Origin: Jackrogersella multiformis
Lineage: Eukaryota; Ascomycota; Sordariomycetes; Xylariales; Hypoxylaceae
Direction of reading: 5' to 3'
Length of the DNA: 64,000 nt
Assembly: GCA_902806575.1 (NCBI GenBank)
Contig: CADCXD010000004.1
Span: forward strand, 2,480,001-2,544,000
Shown here: in pieces, positions 37,455-50,298 of the stretch
How the letters are laid out: every line of letters starts with the position of its first letter
How positions within the stretch are numbered: the first letter of the stretch is position 1
Notes under the pieces: model-generated
What the model was told of the DNA's origin: nothing
Databases searched by the model: none
The model's input: the letters and a program-made list of their open reading frames with translations, nothing else
Translations under genes and position numbers: made by a program

Positions 37455-39254
37455 ATGTCGGCTTCAAGCCAGTCATCGACGAGCCCAGGTGGTGTTGTCG
37501 ACCCCCTAGATCTTCTTGATTTCTCGGAATACGACGCGGCGATGCAATACCGATCGCCTTCGGCTTCTCCTACCACAAACAACAAACAACAGTTTGCCAG
37601 AGTATCCGGTGTAGTAAACACGCCAACGACGATGCCCTCAGCACAGACTCTGTCAGGCCCTAGCCATCAATATGACCAGTATAAGCAGCAAACTCCTTTC
37701 GTCCCAGGCGCTCTTGCTAGTGCGCTTGCCATCCAGAACGCCAGCCAAGTCAGCGGTTACAATTTAGAATATATGTCGTCGGACATGGGATCGAATGAAG
37801 AGATGTTTGATTTCAACACGGCGCCGCCGCAGAATATGAATGGTTCGGATATGGATATGGAGTTCGAGTCTCAGGCGGATCCATCATTTTTCTTCCCGGA
37901 GCAGACTGTCAACCCTAACGCCATTGGGGGCGATTCTCAGATGACATCGCCGACTGTCCAGACCCGCAATGTGGGAAGGATGTACCCTGGTATGCATCAA
38001 CAAGCTGCCCTAGAAAAAGCCCAGGCACAACAAAGGCAGCAGCAACACCTCATCCAGCAGCAGCAGCATCAAAGACAAAACCAGGCTAAGCAACATCGAT
38101 CGAAACCCTCGATGCCATCAGACCCCATCGTGGAGCAGAAGATCACTCAACTACTCAACTCTATGAGGTCAAAGGCTGGCGCTTCTCCCGGTGATGGTGG
38201 AGAGAACTCGCCTCTCCTCCAGCTTCCTCGGACCAAGAAGGAGGAGGATGATATGGATGAAGATGAAAGGCTCCTCGCTAGTGAGGAAGGAAAGAAGTTG
38301 AGCAGCAAGGAAAGGCGTCAACTACGCAACAAAGTCTCTGCTAGAGCATTCCGTTCAAGAAGAAAGGGTAAGTAGGATTGCTTAATTGGAAGTGTTGATT
38401 TTGCTAACAGTATAATAGAATACATTACTCAACTCGAGAGTGAGATCGCAGGCAAGGTCACCGAGAATGGCGACCTACGGGCTCAGAACCGCGCACTGAT
38501 GGATGAGAATCGACGTCTCTCTGATCTTACTCGCATGCTGTTATCATCACCTTCGTTTTCCAATTTTCTAGATCACTTGAGTTCAAACCCCACCGCTATC
38601 CCTCAACAGCAGGTTCAGCCCGAGCAAAGGCAACCGGAGTCACGCCAGGTCCCTAAGGACATCAACCCCTTTACTGCCGGCCAGCAAAACCAGCAGCATC
38701 AGCAAATCGGCATGGTCATGATGCCTGAGCAGACGATGGACTTCTCAATGTTAAACCTCAACTCCGATGCCTTCAACTACCAACCACGCGTCTTCGCCGT
38801 CTTGGAGACACCAGAGATGCCTGTCATCGATACCGAGGTTCTAGCTGGCAAGACTACGAATTTCGTAGGCGAGTCTTTCGCATCAGATGCTGAGAAGACT
38901 GACGCTCCTATCTTTGAAGCCCCGACAATGCCGTCTACTAAAGCACCTGAGCCTCTGGAGACTGCAGCTAAGCCGGAATCATCCGAGAACGCCGTTGCCG
39001 ACCTTGATGGAGACATCTACGATGATGAGACTACGGTTGTGCTATCAAAACCCATTGAGCTTGATACCGATAGTCTTACCTCAGTTGATATTTTCGGCGG
39101 TATCGAGTCGGAGAAAGCATTTGCCCGACTTGAACTTGTTGATTCCTCGGATGAAGATATCACTATTAGCATCGCCGCGAACCGGGTTGAGCGTCTCGCG
39201 ACTAGCCTGGAGACTGTTATGGCTAGATTAGACATGCTCACTATCGGATTATAG
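37455..39254 (+). CDS. bZIP transcription factor
   Basis: Two exons (37455-38367, 38419-39254) encode 582 aa. The 51-nt intron (GTAAGT donor, TGCTAAC branch, AATAG acceptor) lies within the bZIP, joining RSRRKG(E) to YITQLESEI. The basic region KERRQLRNKVSARAFRSRRK carries the N-x7-R signature (N292 to R300). The leucine-zipper helix follows, with the conserved extension ENRRLSDLTRMLLSSPSFSNFLDHL. Flanking regions are low-complexity: Gln-rich before the bZIP (about 190-220) and Gln-rich again after it, with an acidic stretch (DDMDEDERLL) immediately upstream of the basic region. It should act in the nucleus as a dimeric DNA-binding regulator. The NKVSARAFRSRR type of basic region belongs to a widespread but poorly studied Pezizomycotina group; I do not assign an ortholog name. 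No target genes can be read from context. Confidence 0.92.
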
Positions 39255-41321
39255 TGCTGCTAATAGCCCACTATCTGTCTAAAATGTTTGTGCTATACTA
39301 GTCTCGACTATGGCGTTAGGAAGGGTTGCATTAAGGGCGAAAAAGGGAATGGCTCAGACGAACTATCTTTTCATATATTGCATACAAGTAAGTTCTTTAT
39401 ACATTTTTGGGGTTCTAGCGTCGCGAGACTTTTTTTCAGGAGGATGTCTACGAAGTGCTTCGGAAGAGCGCTACTTATGAGAAACAGGGCTTGGATTTAT
39501 TATGGGATTACCCTTGTGTTGGTTATAATAGATAGGTAGCTGGCGTCCTTCAAATGAAGAACATTGTCAGAATCATTGTCTCCATATCCATGGTATGCCT
39601 ATGTGAATCGATTTTTTATATTGATGCTACCTAGATCTTACTGGTGGGCGTGGTTGTAATTTTTGATTTCGGTCCCGGTCACCTCCACCTTTTGACATAT
39701 GACAGAAGTACTGGAATCCAGTAAGTAATATATATATATAACTTCCGGTCACTATCGTAGCATTGCAGTGCTTCTCTCTTTATGCACATGCGAGTTTCGG
39801 TCCTGCGATGTCAAGTCTTGGCTCATCTAGTGTATCGCACATATTATCAACCTGTTTGCAAAAGGGGCGCCGAAGAAAAACGAACGAGAAGCTGAAGATA
39901 AGATGTGTATACCTGTATACCCAGGGCAACCCTATATGTTGATTGGCCCAAAGGATTGCTGAGTAAACTGCATACATATCCGAGCAGTGCTGACAAAAGG
40001 GCTGGGGACGGCTAGGATTAGGAACGTGCTTACTTACCCTCCGTTGCGACGCGGCTTTGCAGCATCTATCTGGTATGCACTAGCACTGGCCAGTAGTATT
40101 TTTCTTCTTTCTTTTTCTCCGTTTGATATTTATTTAATATTCTTGTCATACCATAGAAGAGCTCCACGATATTTACCACTATAGGGCTAGGCTGCGATGT
40201 GGTACAGCACGACTCGTATAACCCCTGCCTCTTCTCGTCCGAAGATCGAGACAGCTGGGAATGGACTTATATACGGCGACAACTGGGAATTCCCCAGCGC
40301 AATACTTTCTTCTGTTTGAGAATATGCCGTACTTGCTTGGCCGGGAAGCTGTCGTTTTGGGTTGAAAATGAAGAAAAAGGGATGATAGAAAATCCAGAAA
40401 TTATAATTACACGTAGGCTCCTTTATTCCACTTTAATCTGCCTGAAGAAAAGCACAACGCCGAGCCTAGCTGAGTTCAGCTTATGCGTTGGTTCTAGAAC
40501 GGGGTTACAATAGGGGTATAGAGTAGGTAATTGTTATCTCCAGGCTTTTGTCCGACGTCGCGCGCCTCGCGTTTTGAAGTTCGGCACACCTACCTATCTG
40601 ATCGTCAATGAGATATCCATATATGTGCGAGTAAGGCACAGCCGCGTCTCCGATATTTGCAGAAACAGGGTAGGGTCGTGGGCGTAGACTGTTAAGGAGG
40701 TGATATCACTGAAGAGATACCTTTACTTCTCTGTCGGTCTTCTCTTTATGTTCACCGTATGTAGGAAGTTCTAGAACAGAAAGATATAAGCCCCTTTTAA
40801 AGGGGCCTTTTAGATCCTGAAAGATATATAATAAAGGTACAGTAACCGCAAGTATACTTCCTCGGCTCCTTTCATCACCTTACTAATTCGCACGAAAGAC
40901 GCTACGGATTCGACCGCCGTATCCGGACCGGGGTCCACGGGGTGACATCACCAATAGATGGTTCGCTCGGACGAGGGCGTGCTCAATGACCCCGAACTGT
41001 GACTAGGTTAGTACATCGCCATTGCGAATCAGTAAATAGGTCGCATTGGGCAATTCTTAAACCCGAGCTACCATGACTGCATGACAAATTATGTTTATGA
41101 GGATTTCGGGTTTCCAAGTCTCAATGATTTCCAAGCCGAACCAACCTACTAATAATTAGTACATACCTACATACATACATACATGCTTACATATATTTTA
41201 TATGGCATGATCTTCTCCGGAGTGTCGTCGTCAGATAGATGCAGTATATCTAATCTGGTATGTACCGTCTAGCTCCAGGGACCGCTTTCTCCTAGCCCAA
41301 GTAAGACAAAGGAAAAACGAG
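39255..41321. other. Intergenic region upstream of the SNG1-like gene
   Basis: No gene is seen in about 2 kb. Short open frames near 39288-39539 and 40199-40513 look non-coding. A compact set of stress-type motifs is at 40768-40806 and an ACAT microsatellite lies near 41161-41184. Confidence 0.45.
40768..40806. promoter_or_regulatory. Possible stress-response element pair (HSE-like plus inverted STREs)
   Basis: GTTCTAGAAC (40768-40777), containing the TTCnnGAA core of heat-shock elements, is followed 12 bp later by GCCCCTTTTAAAGGGGC (40790-40806), an inverted pair of CCCCT/AGGGG stress-response elements. It lies about 515 bp before the SNG1-like ATG. Function is inferred from known yeast Hsf1 and Msn2/4 sites only. 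Confidence 0.4.
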
Positions 41322-43385
41322 ATGTCATCGCGAAACGATCTCCCAGACGCTTCGAATCTTGTCGTCGCCGCCCAGGATGATAGCCGTGGATCCTCGACTA
41401 CGGCCAACATGCCACCAGGAGATCTAGAGGTCATACGCGAGTCCGACAGCACGATCCACAGCACTCCCCGCGAGTACGACTACGTCGATGACGATGGCCG
41501 CTATGAAGAGCCCCACCGGAGTGCCGGATTCTGGGACCCCAGAATGACGAAGATCCGGAAGGAGGTTATCTTTCTATGGGCTCGGACGCGTTAGTCTAAC
41601 TTTGCTAGTCCGACTTCTCCAAAGCTGCGCCGCGTGCGACGGTATAGGGCAGAGACTTACTAACCCGCGTGTTTCTAGTCGTACTCCTCACGCTATTCAT
41701 CATAGGCGTGCTGTCGCTGTACTGGGCGGTCCTGTTTCACGTCAGCACGAACATCAGGAACCTCGCCGTGCATGTCGTGGACTTCGACGGCCAGGTGGCC
41801 CCGTACGACTCTGTGGCGTCACCACTCGTAGGGCCGGCCATAACGGCGGCGGCCCAGCAGATGATCGACAATTCGCAGACGCGGCACACGGTGGGGTTCG
41901 CCATCGTGCCGCCGGACCAGTACGACTTCGACCCGATTGCCGTGCGGCAGGCCGTGTACGACTGGGACTGCTGGGCGGCCGTCATCGTGAACGCGAACGC
42001 GACGGCGCTCCTGCGGCAGGCGGTCGCCACCGGGAACTCGTCCTACGACCCCACCGGCGCCGTCCAGTTCATCATCATGTCGGCTAGGCAGGAGACCACG
42101 TACTACAACTACATCATCCCGCAGTTCCAAATCCTGTCGAACATGTTTGCTGCGAAATTCGGGCCGATGTGGACCCAGAGCGTCGTGTCCAACTCGTCCC
42201 TCGAGAGGGACGTGATCGCCCTGGCGCCCGCGGCCTTGAACCCAGGTGTGACGCCGCTGACAATCGACCTTCGGCCCTTCGGCCCGGCCACGGCCACGCC
42301 CTCGGTGACGATAGGGTTGATCTACCTCATAATCGTGGCCTTTTTCTCGTTTGCGTTCTTCATGCCCATCCACATGGTAAGTTTGCGGTTGTTACCCCTT
42401 TGGCCCCCTCTTTGTACCACGACCGTTCCCGAAGCGACTGGGACGAATTCGATAGCTTCCCTTCCTTCCTCCCGCCAGATATAAATAGATCTGTGGATGG
42501 CGCGCGCTGACACGTTTCCTCGCCTCAGAGATTCGTCACCCCGGGAGGCCACCCGCCGCTGCACTTCTGGCAGCTGGTCGCCTGGCGGCTGGCCGCGACG
42601 ATGACGACGTACTTCGTCGTCTCGCTCGCGTACTCGCTGGTGTCGCTGGCCTTCCAGATCCCGTTCTCGAACCCGCCCGCGTCGCACACCGAGCCCGCGT
42701 TTAACCCCACCGCGTACGGGCGCGCCTCGTTCGTCGTGTACTGGATGGTGAACTTCGTCGGCATGAACGCTTTGGGAATCGCGTGCGAGAACATGGCTAT
42801 GCTTATCGGACAGCCGTGGACTGCCGCTTGGCTGATCTTTGTGAGTATTTCCGAATAGTGTTTCCTTCATAAACCCTAAGTTTTATTCTTCTGTCTCTGA
42901 ATCAGACTTCTGGGCCCCTTATAAATTTACCAACCCCTGAAACTTTCCGCATTTTTCACATTTAAAAAGCACGAAACAGCGAGAGCCAACTGACTGACTG
43001 ACTGACTCGCACACAGTGGGTTATCACCAACGTGTCGACGGCCTTCTACTCGGTGGACCTAGCGCCGGGATTCTTCCGTTGGGGTTACGCGTGGCCGCTA
43101 CACCACATCGTGCAGGCGAGCCGGCAGATCCTGTTCGACCTTCACTCTGAGATCGGGCTCAACGTAGGGGTGCTGTTCGCCTGGGCGGCCCTGAACATAA
43201 CCCTGTTCCCGCTGTTCTGCTACCTGGCGCGGTGGAAGCAGGAGCGTGAGAGAAGAAATGCTGAGAAGGGCGCTGAGTCGTATCGCGTCTTTGATGCGGC
43301 TGCCGAGGGCAAGAAAAAGGATGTTCCGAAGGAGAAGGGGGCGCTGCCGCCGGTTAGGAAGAGGGGGTTTATGAGGGGGGTGTAA
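41322..43385 (+). CDS. SNG1-family (DUF3533) multi-pass membrane protein
   Basis: Four exons (41322-41589, 41679-42376, 42529-42840, 43017-43385) give 548 aa, matching the yeast Sng1 length. Introns: GTTAGT...CTAG with a TTACTAAC branch; GTAAGT...CTCAG; GTGAGT...ACAG. A hydrophilic N-terminus (1-90) precedes a first membrane segment (LVLLTLFIIGVLSLYWAVLF, about 90-110), then a large extramembrane domain with NxS/T sites, and about five further membrane segments (for example SVTIGLIYLIIVAFFSFAFF). The SVDLAPGFFRWGYAWPLHHIVQASRQILFDLHS block near the C-terminus is highly typical of the family. Yeast Sng1 confers resistance to nitrosoguanidine and is linked to plasma-membrane lipid asymmetry. 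Filamentous fungi have several paralogs, so no one-to-one name is given. The last intron contains a small ACTG repeat. A short basic tail ends the protein. Confidence 0.9.
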
Positions 43386-44482
43386 GGGGAGATGGTGGGG
43401 AGGTGATGGACGATGAGAATGAGGGATGTTAAGGTTAAAAAGGAGATAATACTGATAGACTGGGGGCATACTAAAAAGACGGCGTTGGTTAGATTGCATT
43501 CGCGATTGATAATAGAATGGCATGAATTTGAAAGACTCCCGAAGTTATTACCAACACAAGCCACGATGATGAGATATGATCACTTGCGATATATCGTAGA
43601 TGACCTGCTACTTAGTATTTATGAGATAGTGCGTTAAATTAAGGGATACATGGGGAGCTAGACTAAAGGTAACTAATCATTTAGGTATCTACCAAAGTAT
43701 ATAACCATGACGTTTATCATATCTGTGGCGTTATTAAGCAGGCGTTGAAAATCCCCAACGGTGATCCGTAGAATAAACCCAAAGGCTTCGCATATAATTG
43801 CCTCTACACCCTTCGAGGTAAGAAAAGCGTGGAAGTTCTGCCTATTCTAGGTTATTTCTGACACCTTATGTTAAAGAGAATACCAGTTTGTTGGTTAAGG
43901 GTCATCTTGAAATCCTATTCAGGATGATACAGGCCAGCGTTGAAGAATATAACTGGTTGCGATCACTAGGTCTTACAGGATGTCAGGCAGAGTGCATATT
44001 CTCACGCAACTGCTCTTATTTTTTAAATCTTATATTCCTGATTACGACATGATGGATGGTTAAGAAGATGCTGTAAGTTATATTTCATAAGCACGTTTTA
44101 TAAGACTCAAGTAAACATTAATATGTCTCGTCTTTTGTAGACATGTTGCAGACTTAAACATACAATTTCAACACTCTCTACGGGTATCTCCTATAGATGA
44201 CATACATACTAAAATCACGATGGGACGACTCCATTATGGTACTATTCGAACCTATCAACCATAGACTATCCGCTATCGGCTTCATCCGCCTATAGATATA
44301 GTCGTTAGGCGACCCCGCAGGAATATCGCATATTGCCGTGGAAGTCTTATAGTATTATAATGTTGTGCGGAACCGTATGTTCCTTCTAATTTAACTAGTA
44401 ATATTATAATCAGTTGAATCTCTGACTTTTTGGATACCTACCTAAGCATAATATCGAGTGTCAGATCTCAGAAGATTTGCCT
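43386..44482. other. Intergenic region
   Basis: AT-leaning, about 1.1 kb; no gene or notable repeat is seen. A small open frame at 43413-43637 follows the SNG1-like stop and lacks protein character. Confidence 0.45.
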
Positions 44483-46016
44483 ATGGCAGATATCCCAGAA
44501 CCCCGGCAGGCTCCCGGCCTACCGGTAGCCAATCCCTGTGTATCATTCTGGCAGCAGACCACACGGTCATTCCCATATCTCAACATTAATCAGGATGAAC
44601 CAGTTCCGGCAGAGTCTAAATACGTTGTCATCGGATCTGGTATCTCCGGCGCTCTAACAAGCTATGAGTTGATTCAGGGGGGCGTGCCACCTACGGACAT
44701 AGTCATTTTCGAGGCGAGAGAAGCGGCCAGCGGAGCAAGTTCAAGGAATGCAGGGCATGTAAGACCAGGTTAGAATATAATATCATCTCGGGCAGAAATA
44801 TCCGGTCCATGATACTAAGCAAGTAAGCATAGATGCCTTCCGCGGGTTTCAAGTCTACGAACAACTACACGGCCGTGATCAAGCGCTCAAGATCATCGCC
44901 AACGAGAAGCTCGTGTTCGAGAGGGTAAGAGACTTCGTAGACACGCACAACGTCCAGTGCGATTTCAACCCCACGACTACTTTTGACGTGTGCATGACAT
45001 CGGAGTTCGCAGACTTCAACGCACGCAGCTTCAAGCTGTACCAAGAAGCCGGTGGCGATGTATCCCACATCAAGTTCTACGAAGGGGAGGAAGCGAGGAG
45101 AGTAACCCGCGTTCAAAAAGCCGTTGCAGCGTATGAGTGGCCTGCCGGCTCAAGCCATCCAGCGAAGTTAGCCCAATGGCTTCTTACGCAGTCGATTTCT
45201 AAGGGCGTGCGGCTTTTCACTCATTCCCCTGTTACCTCGGTGACTAAGAGTGCTTCATCAACAGCAGACCAGGTGATCTGGGATATCACAACATCTCGGG
45301 GAACAACGAAGGCCTCGACAGTAGTCCACTGCACCAACGCCTTCGCGCCTTGCCTTCTGCCCCAACTCAGCAGCTTCGTGACCCCGAACCGCGCCCAAGC
45401 GCACGCCTTTGTGCCGCCGACAGCGCTCAGCGCCTCGAATACACTGCCTAGCACTATGTCCCTGCGGCACACGCTGAAGCATTTCTACTCCGTGGCGCAG
45501 CGTCGGCCAGACGGGATCATCATCCTCGGGGCCCCTATCGCAAACCCGAACCTTAGTGAAGAGGCGGCCCAGGCCCGTTTTACGACTAACGACAGCGTTA
45601 TCAACGAGGAGGTGCGAGATGACGCTATATATAATTTCGCGGCTTGCTTTCCGGAGTGCGAGAAGGGGAAGTTGAGACACGGCGAGGGGCTGTTGCATAC
45701 GTGGACTGGAATCATAGGCATGACGACGGACTCTGTGCCCTTTGTGGGGAAGATAGAGAGTCTTCCGGGACAATGGATATGCGCTGGTTTTAATGGACAC
45801 GGTAAGAATACACCTGATGAGAACCCTGTAGTCTACAGGGTGTGCAGGCTAATATGTTACTACATAGGTATGGCGAGAATATTCACCTCTGCTCCGGGAG
45901 TCGCAAAGCTCATACTCGGTGGCACCTGGGGGGATACCGGGCTGCCAGAATGCTTTGAGATAACAGAGGAACGGCTAGCAAAACTTCAAAAGGGAACCAC
46001 TGGATCTGTGTTTTGA
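44483..46016 (+). CDS. FAD-dependent oxidoreductase (DAO family)
   Basis: Three exons (44483-44768, 44833-45801, 45868-46016) encode 467 aa. The start is the ATG in CTATGGCAGAT. A dinucleotide-binding motif lies at G51-x-G53-x-x-G56 in YVVIGSGISGALTS, followed by IFEAREAASGASSRNAGH, the second conserved FAD-binding block. Intron 1 is flanked by HVRP and DAFRGFQVYEQLHG. The C-terminal block WTGIIGMTTDSVPFVGKI...WICAGFNGHG then GMARIFTSAPGVAKLILG is the DAO C-terminal FAD-contact region, split by intron 2 (66 nt). That intron is a multiple of three without a stop, but its removal restores the conserved GFNGHGM run. Family members oxidise amino acids or amines with FAD. The exact substrate is unknown. 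It converges with the CorA-like gene, 376 bp apart. Confidence 0.9.
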
Positions 46017-46392
46017 ACAGAAACATAGTTGTACCGGTTCTTAAAATGGCAATATAATTATACAATGACATTTAATAATATAGATATAGCAATTCGGTTA
46101 ACGTATTTTGTGTATTTCCAGCTTGAGTCGCCCTGTTTTCGCTAATTACCTCGGGTACAAGAATCAAGGAGTAATTATAGGGGGGGCTATTGTAACACGG
46201 AGTGAAAAGCAGTAAGAAAAGACTCTACCCTTATTCTTTTCCCCCGACAACAAGTTAAACTATAACCGGCATAACATATCAAGTTAAATATATTTATCAT
46301 CATATTATCTAGTTACGAACAATTCGTTTAACTCCAGTGAGAAGTTTTATACTAGTAGTTATGTATAAGCAATTCCCTTATCATATCATCGC
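46017..46392. other. Intergenic region between convergent genes
   Basis: Short AT-rich 3' flanks of the oxidoreductase and CorA-like genes; nothing else is seen. Confidence 0.5.
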
Positions 46393-48956
46393 TTAAACAG
46401 CGAACACCCCTTCCCTCCGTATCAACGGTCCCCTCGCAAACGAGATTTGTCTAAACCGCATCGCCCTGTCTCCCTCGCCCTCACGCTCAGAGTCAGTCGC
46501 GAGCTCTCTATCCTTGCCCCCATTAGCATACATCTGACTTAAAGTCGAACTTTGCCTAGGTAACCCGAGAACGGAACCCGGGCGCGAACCAGGGGTCCGG
46601 TTCCGCGATCTGCTGATATCTATGCTAGGACTTGGCCCGTTGCTAGACCTAGGCTGCGAGGTCTTTCCTAGGATCGTGCTGTTGCTGGTGGTTCCGGCGC
46701 CGCTGCGGCTAATCAGCCCGCTGAAGAAGTCCTGCATGAAGGTCGTCTCGAGGTCGCGGGGCCGGCCGTCGGTTGTCCAGTAGCGCTCGTTGCTCAGGTC
46801 GACGCTCAGATGACGGCGAAAATAGCGGTCTTGATTAACCCACCACGCACGCCAGCCGAAGACGATAACCATAGTCAGCGGAATTGTGAAGGCCCAGTAG
46901 ATCCAGAAGGACGGCATGACGACGGGATGAGGCCAGCCTTCGGGCGCGTCTTGAGAAGCTGCCTGGTCGCCTGCGGTTCCTGTTTCCCAGTTGAACATGG
47001 ACACCCCGAACAGCGTGCCGATGTACTCGCCCGGGAGGAAAATGGCAGTGATCACGGCTAGGGCCTTCATTGATGAGCTATCCCGTGTCGAGGCCACGGC
47101 CATCCGCGCGTTAAGATTGTTATCCTCTTGTGCCATCTTCGAGTAGATGATGTCGATTTGCGCGCGGCACCTAAGCTCAGACATACGCCGATCAGTCTCG
47201 AGCGATGTACAGAGCCTCCACGTGCAGTCTAGGTACTGCCTAATTTCATGCCAGTGGTCTGTAAGTTCATCATCGTCGTCGTCCTCCTTGATTTGCCCTT
47301 TCTCTATTGCTTGGGCTCTCAGCTCCTTCACCCGTGCATCCAATTCATCGCCGGCTTGGATTATGAGCTTTAGTGCACGCTCCATCCACCGCAGCGTGTC
47401 TAGCAGCTGAATAGCTCCTTTTAGAACATCGTGGGCTTCTTTCATCAGGTGAATTGTCTGCGGTGGTACGTAGTCGGGATCAAAGTAGGTAGAAATCTCC
47501 GGACAAGGGGAGGGCGCCACATTGCTCGAGATATCGTGGCTACGTCGCCCACCTCTAACCTTCTCTTCGACCATTTCTTTAATGTTAGACCCGAGGCGCT
47601 TTAAAGGCTTGAAGTGATTGTGCTTCTCTGCCTGATGGTGATTCCGCCACCAAGCTTCAGCATTGGCCCGCCCTGTGGTGCCCGTTACGGCATCGACATG
47701 CGCCTCGAGCTCTAGCACCTCGGCATTGTTGGCCTGCACTGCTTCTTCGGTGCGAAATAGCTGCACCTGCAGTAAGACGACAGGTAGCACGAGTGGGTGA
47801 GACCATCGTGCTCTGCAAGAGTCTAAGCGACGCTCGTACTCGTCAAGTGCATCATCAGCATGCCAGCGCGTGTCAAATGACCGCCGTATCAGAGCAGTGG
47901 TCGTCCTCGTTCGTAGCTTATATGCCATTGAGAGGAAGTCATATGGCGGCTGTGGACTAGAAGAAAAGCTTAGAATCAAGTCTCAACAGATGTTAGTAAG
48001 GTTAATAATAAAGGTAGGGAAACAAGACCCAGCAGAGCATATTCTCTCGCCTGGTTATGCTGACTGATCGATAAGATACTATTAATTAGGTACTCACACA
48101 CTGTCTCTCTTTTCGAATCCCAGAACGAGGACTCGAGAGTTACCCGCTGTAAGGTTGGTAAGGTACCAGAGTGTAATTCCAAAGACTCGTAGTCCTCTAC
48201 GGTAAGATGCAACCCGTCAGGGGAATGCACATTAGGGCAATCTGACTCGTAACGAGCACGTCGATGAGCAATTCTGTTATAGGTGCCGTTTAGCATTCAT
48301 TTTCGGGATATGATTAGGATTATTAAGTGACACTCCAAATATCACAGCCCAGAACTTGGGAGAAATTGAACAAAATAATCTGAGATATACTTACACTTGT
48401 CGCACTCTCCCCTGGAGCAGGTGCTTGCCTTTTGGCGCAGGTGTGAAATTTCCCTACATAAGAATCTGAGTCAATCTTCGTTTCATTTTGCTTGCAAGAA
48501 GTTATCCATTGATCTCACCTCGTCATCCAAGCCATGCCCATTCTTAATCGCGGCCCGAAACATCTGCAATCCCTCCTCTCCCTCGGACATGATGCTTGGA
48601 GAGTGGGGCTCACCGTCGGGTTCGCTCGGCTTGAAGACAGCATACTCATGGTAAGAAACCCGACTCTCGCCACCTATAGGCAGGAGCATGTCGCGGACAA
48701 GTTCACGAAGGTCGAAGTTGAAGAGGTTCAACTCGTCGATACGGTTAGGGTTAGGGTTCTGCTGCTGCTTCTTCCCTTGTTTTAGTGAAGCTGAGGATAT
48801 TGCACCCATCCCGGGAACCAAGCTGCCGCGGCGCGTGCTAGTTCCCGTGCGGCGGCTTTCATTCCGAGTTGGAGGACCGGAGACGGCTGCCGATTGGTGC
48901 CGTGCCTCACTGAGGGCGACGTCAAGCTCGTCGAGGTTGTAGTCTGTGTTGATCAT
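46393..48956 (-). CDS. CorA-like membrane protein (fungal MFNW type)
   Basis: Four minus-strand exons (48956-48519, 48453-48395, 48273-48100, 47956-46393) encode 744 aa with continuous frame. Exon 2 is only 59 nt. The third donor (GTGTGA) is weaker than the others. The N-terminal third is hydrophilic, with a Ser/Arg-rich region and a conserved SRVSYHEYAVFKPSEPDG patch. The middle is helical and charged (AEAWWRNHHQAEKHNHFKPL, a D/E run at about 460), as in CorA funnels. Two C-terminal membrane segments follow: ALAVITAIFLPGEYIGTLFG with MFNW (M544-W547) in the place of the bacterial GMN signature, and WIYWAFTIPLTMVIVFGW. Many fungal CorA-like proteins carry MFNW; whether they move magnesium is not established. 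A long Ser/Arg/Pro-rich cytoplasmic tail ends the protein. Function is inferred at family level only. Confidence 0.82.
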
Positions 48957-50298
48957 CGTTCTTCACAGTCACACATGTACAGTATGTAATTCATATCAAT
49001 GAGATTCTCGAAAATGCCAAGGCAATAATGGTGAGTACAGGTTGGTATGAACGAGAATAAACGTAGCCATCAAGCGACTTGGCTATCAGAGCTTCTCGCA
49101 CCCAGGCCGACTTATATAAAAACCTACTAGATAAAACGTCATTCTATACCTAGGTAAGTAAGGAATTACTCATTGTCATCGCCAAGAATTTAGGGGGCTG
49201 TGTGAGCTGTCACGATGTGGAGTTGCGATCCATTTTTTTGGTTTGCTTTTTTTTTTTTCTTTTGGTGACCCTGACGAAGAAATAAATGGGATATATGTGA
49301 AATAGCATCATGCTGCATTCAATTAATGATAATGGTACAGGAGAAGTGAAATAAAGAAGTGAAGTGCGATGGTGAGTTAAGTGAGATGGATAAAGTTGTG
49401 AGTTGGAAAGCAGCAATTGCAGGGCATCCACACGGATAGATCCCATGGGTAGGGTCCCATCCCCCGGGGCAGCTACGGGGGTGTATGTCAAAGCCCCTTT
49501 ACAGGTGATCACGGGGCTCTAGTCCAAACTAGTCCCGCTAAGCCCCACTGAAGCCTATTGTAACGTGAGCCCCGAGACTACAAATTACCGGTACCTACCG
49601 GTATGCAGGTGCGATCCTATGCGGAATGCCTATAAGTGACAACACAAGAATTATTAGGCACCTCAGCTGCTTAGACATTCTTGAGAGAGGATGAAGCAAG
49701 AAACAGAGAAACAACACAGGAGCGACTAAGGATACGCCATAGAATAGTCCATGCACAATAATATTCAGGGGCTTCAGTTAACACATGTTCTTTCGAGTCA
49801 TATAATTATATTTGTATTTGTATTCAAACATTTAACGTCATCCTTTACTGCGTAACTCAACAGCCCCTTTAATTGCGGTAGATAGCTGACCGTAGCGTTA
49901 GGTACCTTTTCGGGTCACTTCGATCGTACTTCTGGGCTGTATTAATTCAAACTACCTACCTAGGTACCTAGGTAATTAGGTACCTACCAAGCATCATTGA
50001 AGACACAGCTCGCTAAACTCAATCCAAGCGCCCCAGCCCTAACATGCAGGAGGGCCTTTAGGCCAAATGAACACCCACGTCTCTCACGGTATATCCTTAT
50101 GACCTCCATGCTAAAATTTACAACCATCGTGAAAAACGCTAGCCCTGATACCTTCGCCTACCTATCCTAAGGAATAACCAATCAAATTGCCCTAAATACA
50201 ATGTTGCATACCTGCCCAGGTATGTAATAAGTATCTGCTCATGTCTTCCATAATTTACAAGGGTACGATGTCCACGTCCCGAATCGCCATCTCAGTGC
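48957..50298. other. Intergenic region
   Basis: About 1.3 kb with the promoter of the CorA-like gene and the 3' flank of the C2H2-like gene. TACCTAGGTA palindromes lie near 49147 and 49952-49985. A poly-T run is at about 49232-49262. No gene is seen. Confidence 0.45.

Noticed and set aside
48743..48758. TTAGGG repeats resembling a telomere
   Set aside because: Only about two units, and they lie within exon 1 of the CorA-like gene, where they encode the NPNPN stretch on the minus strand.
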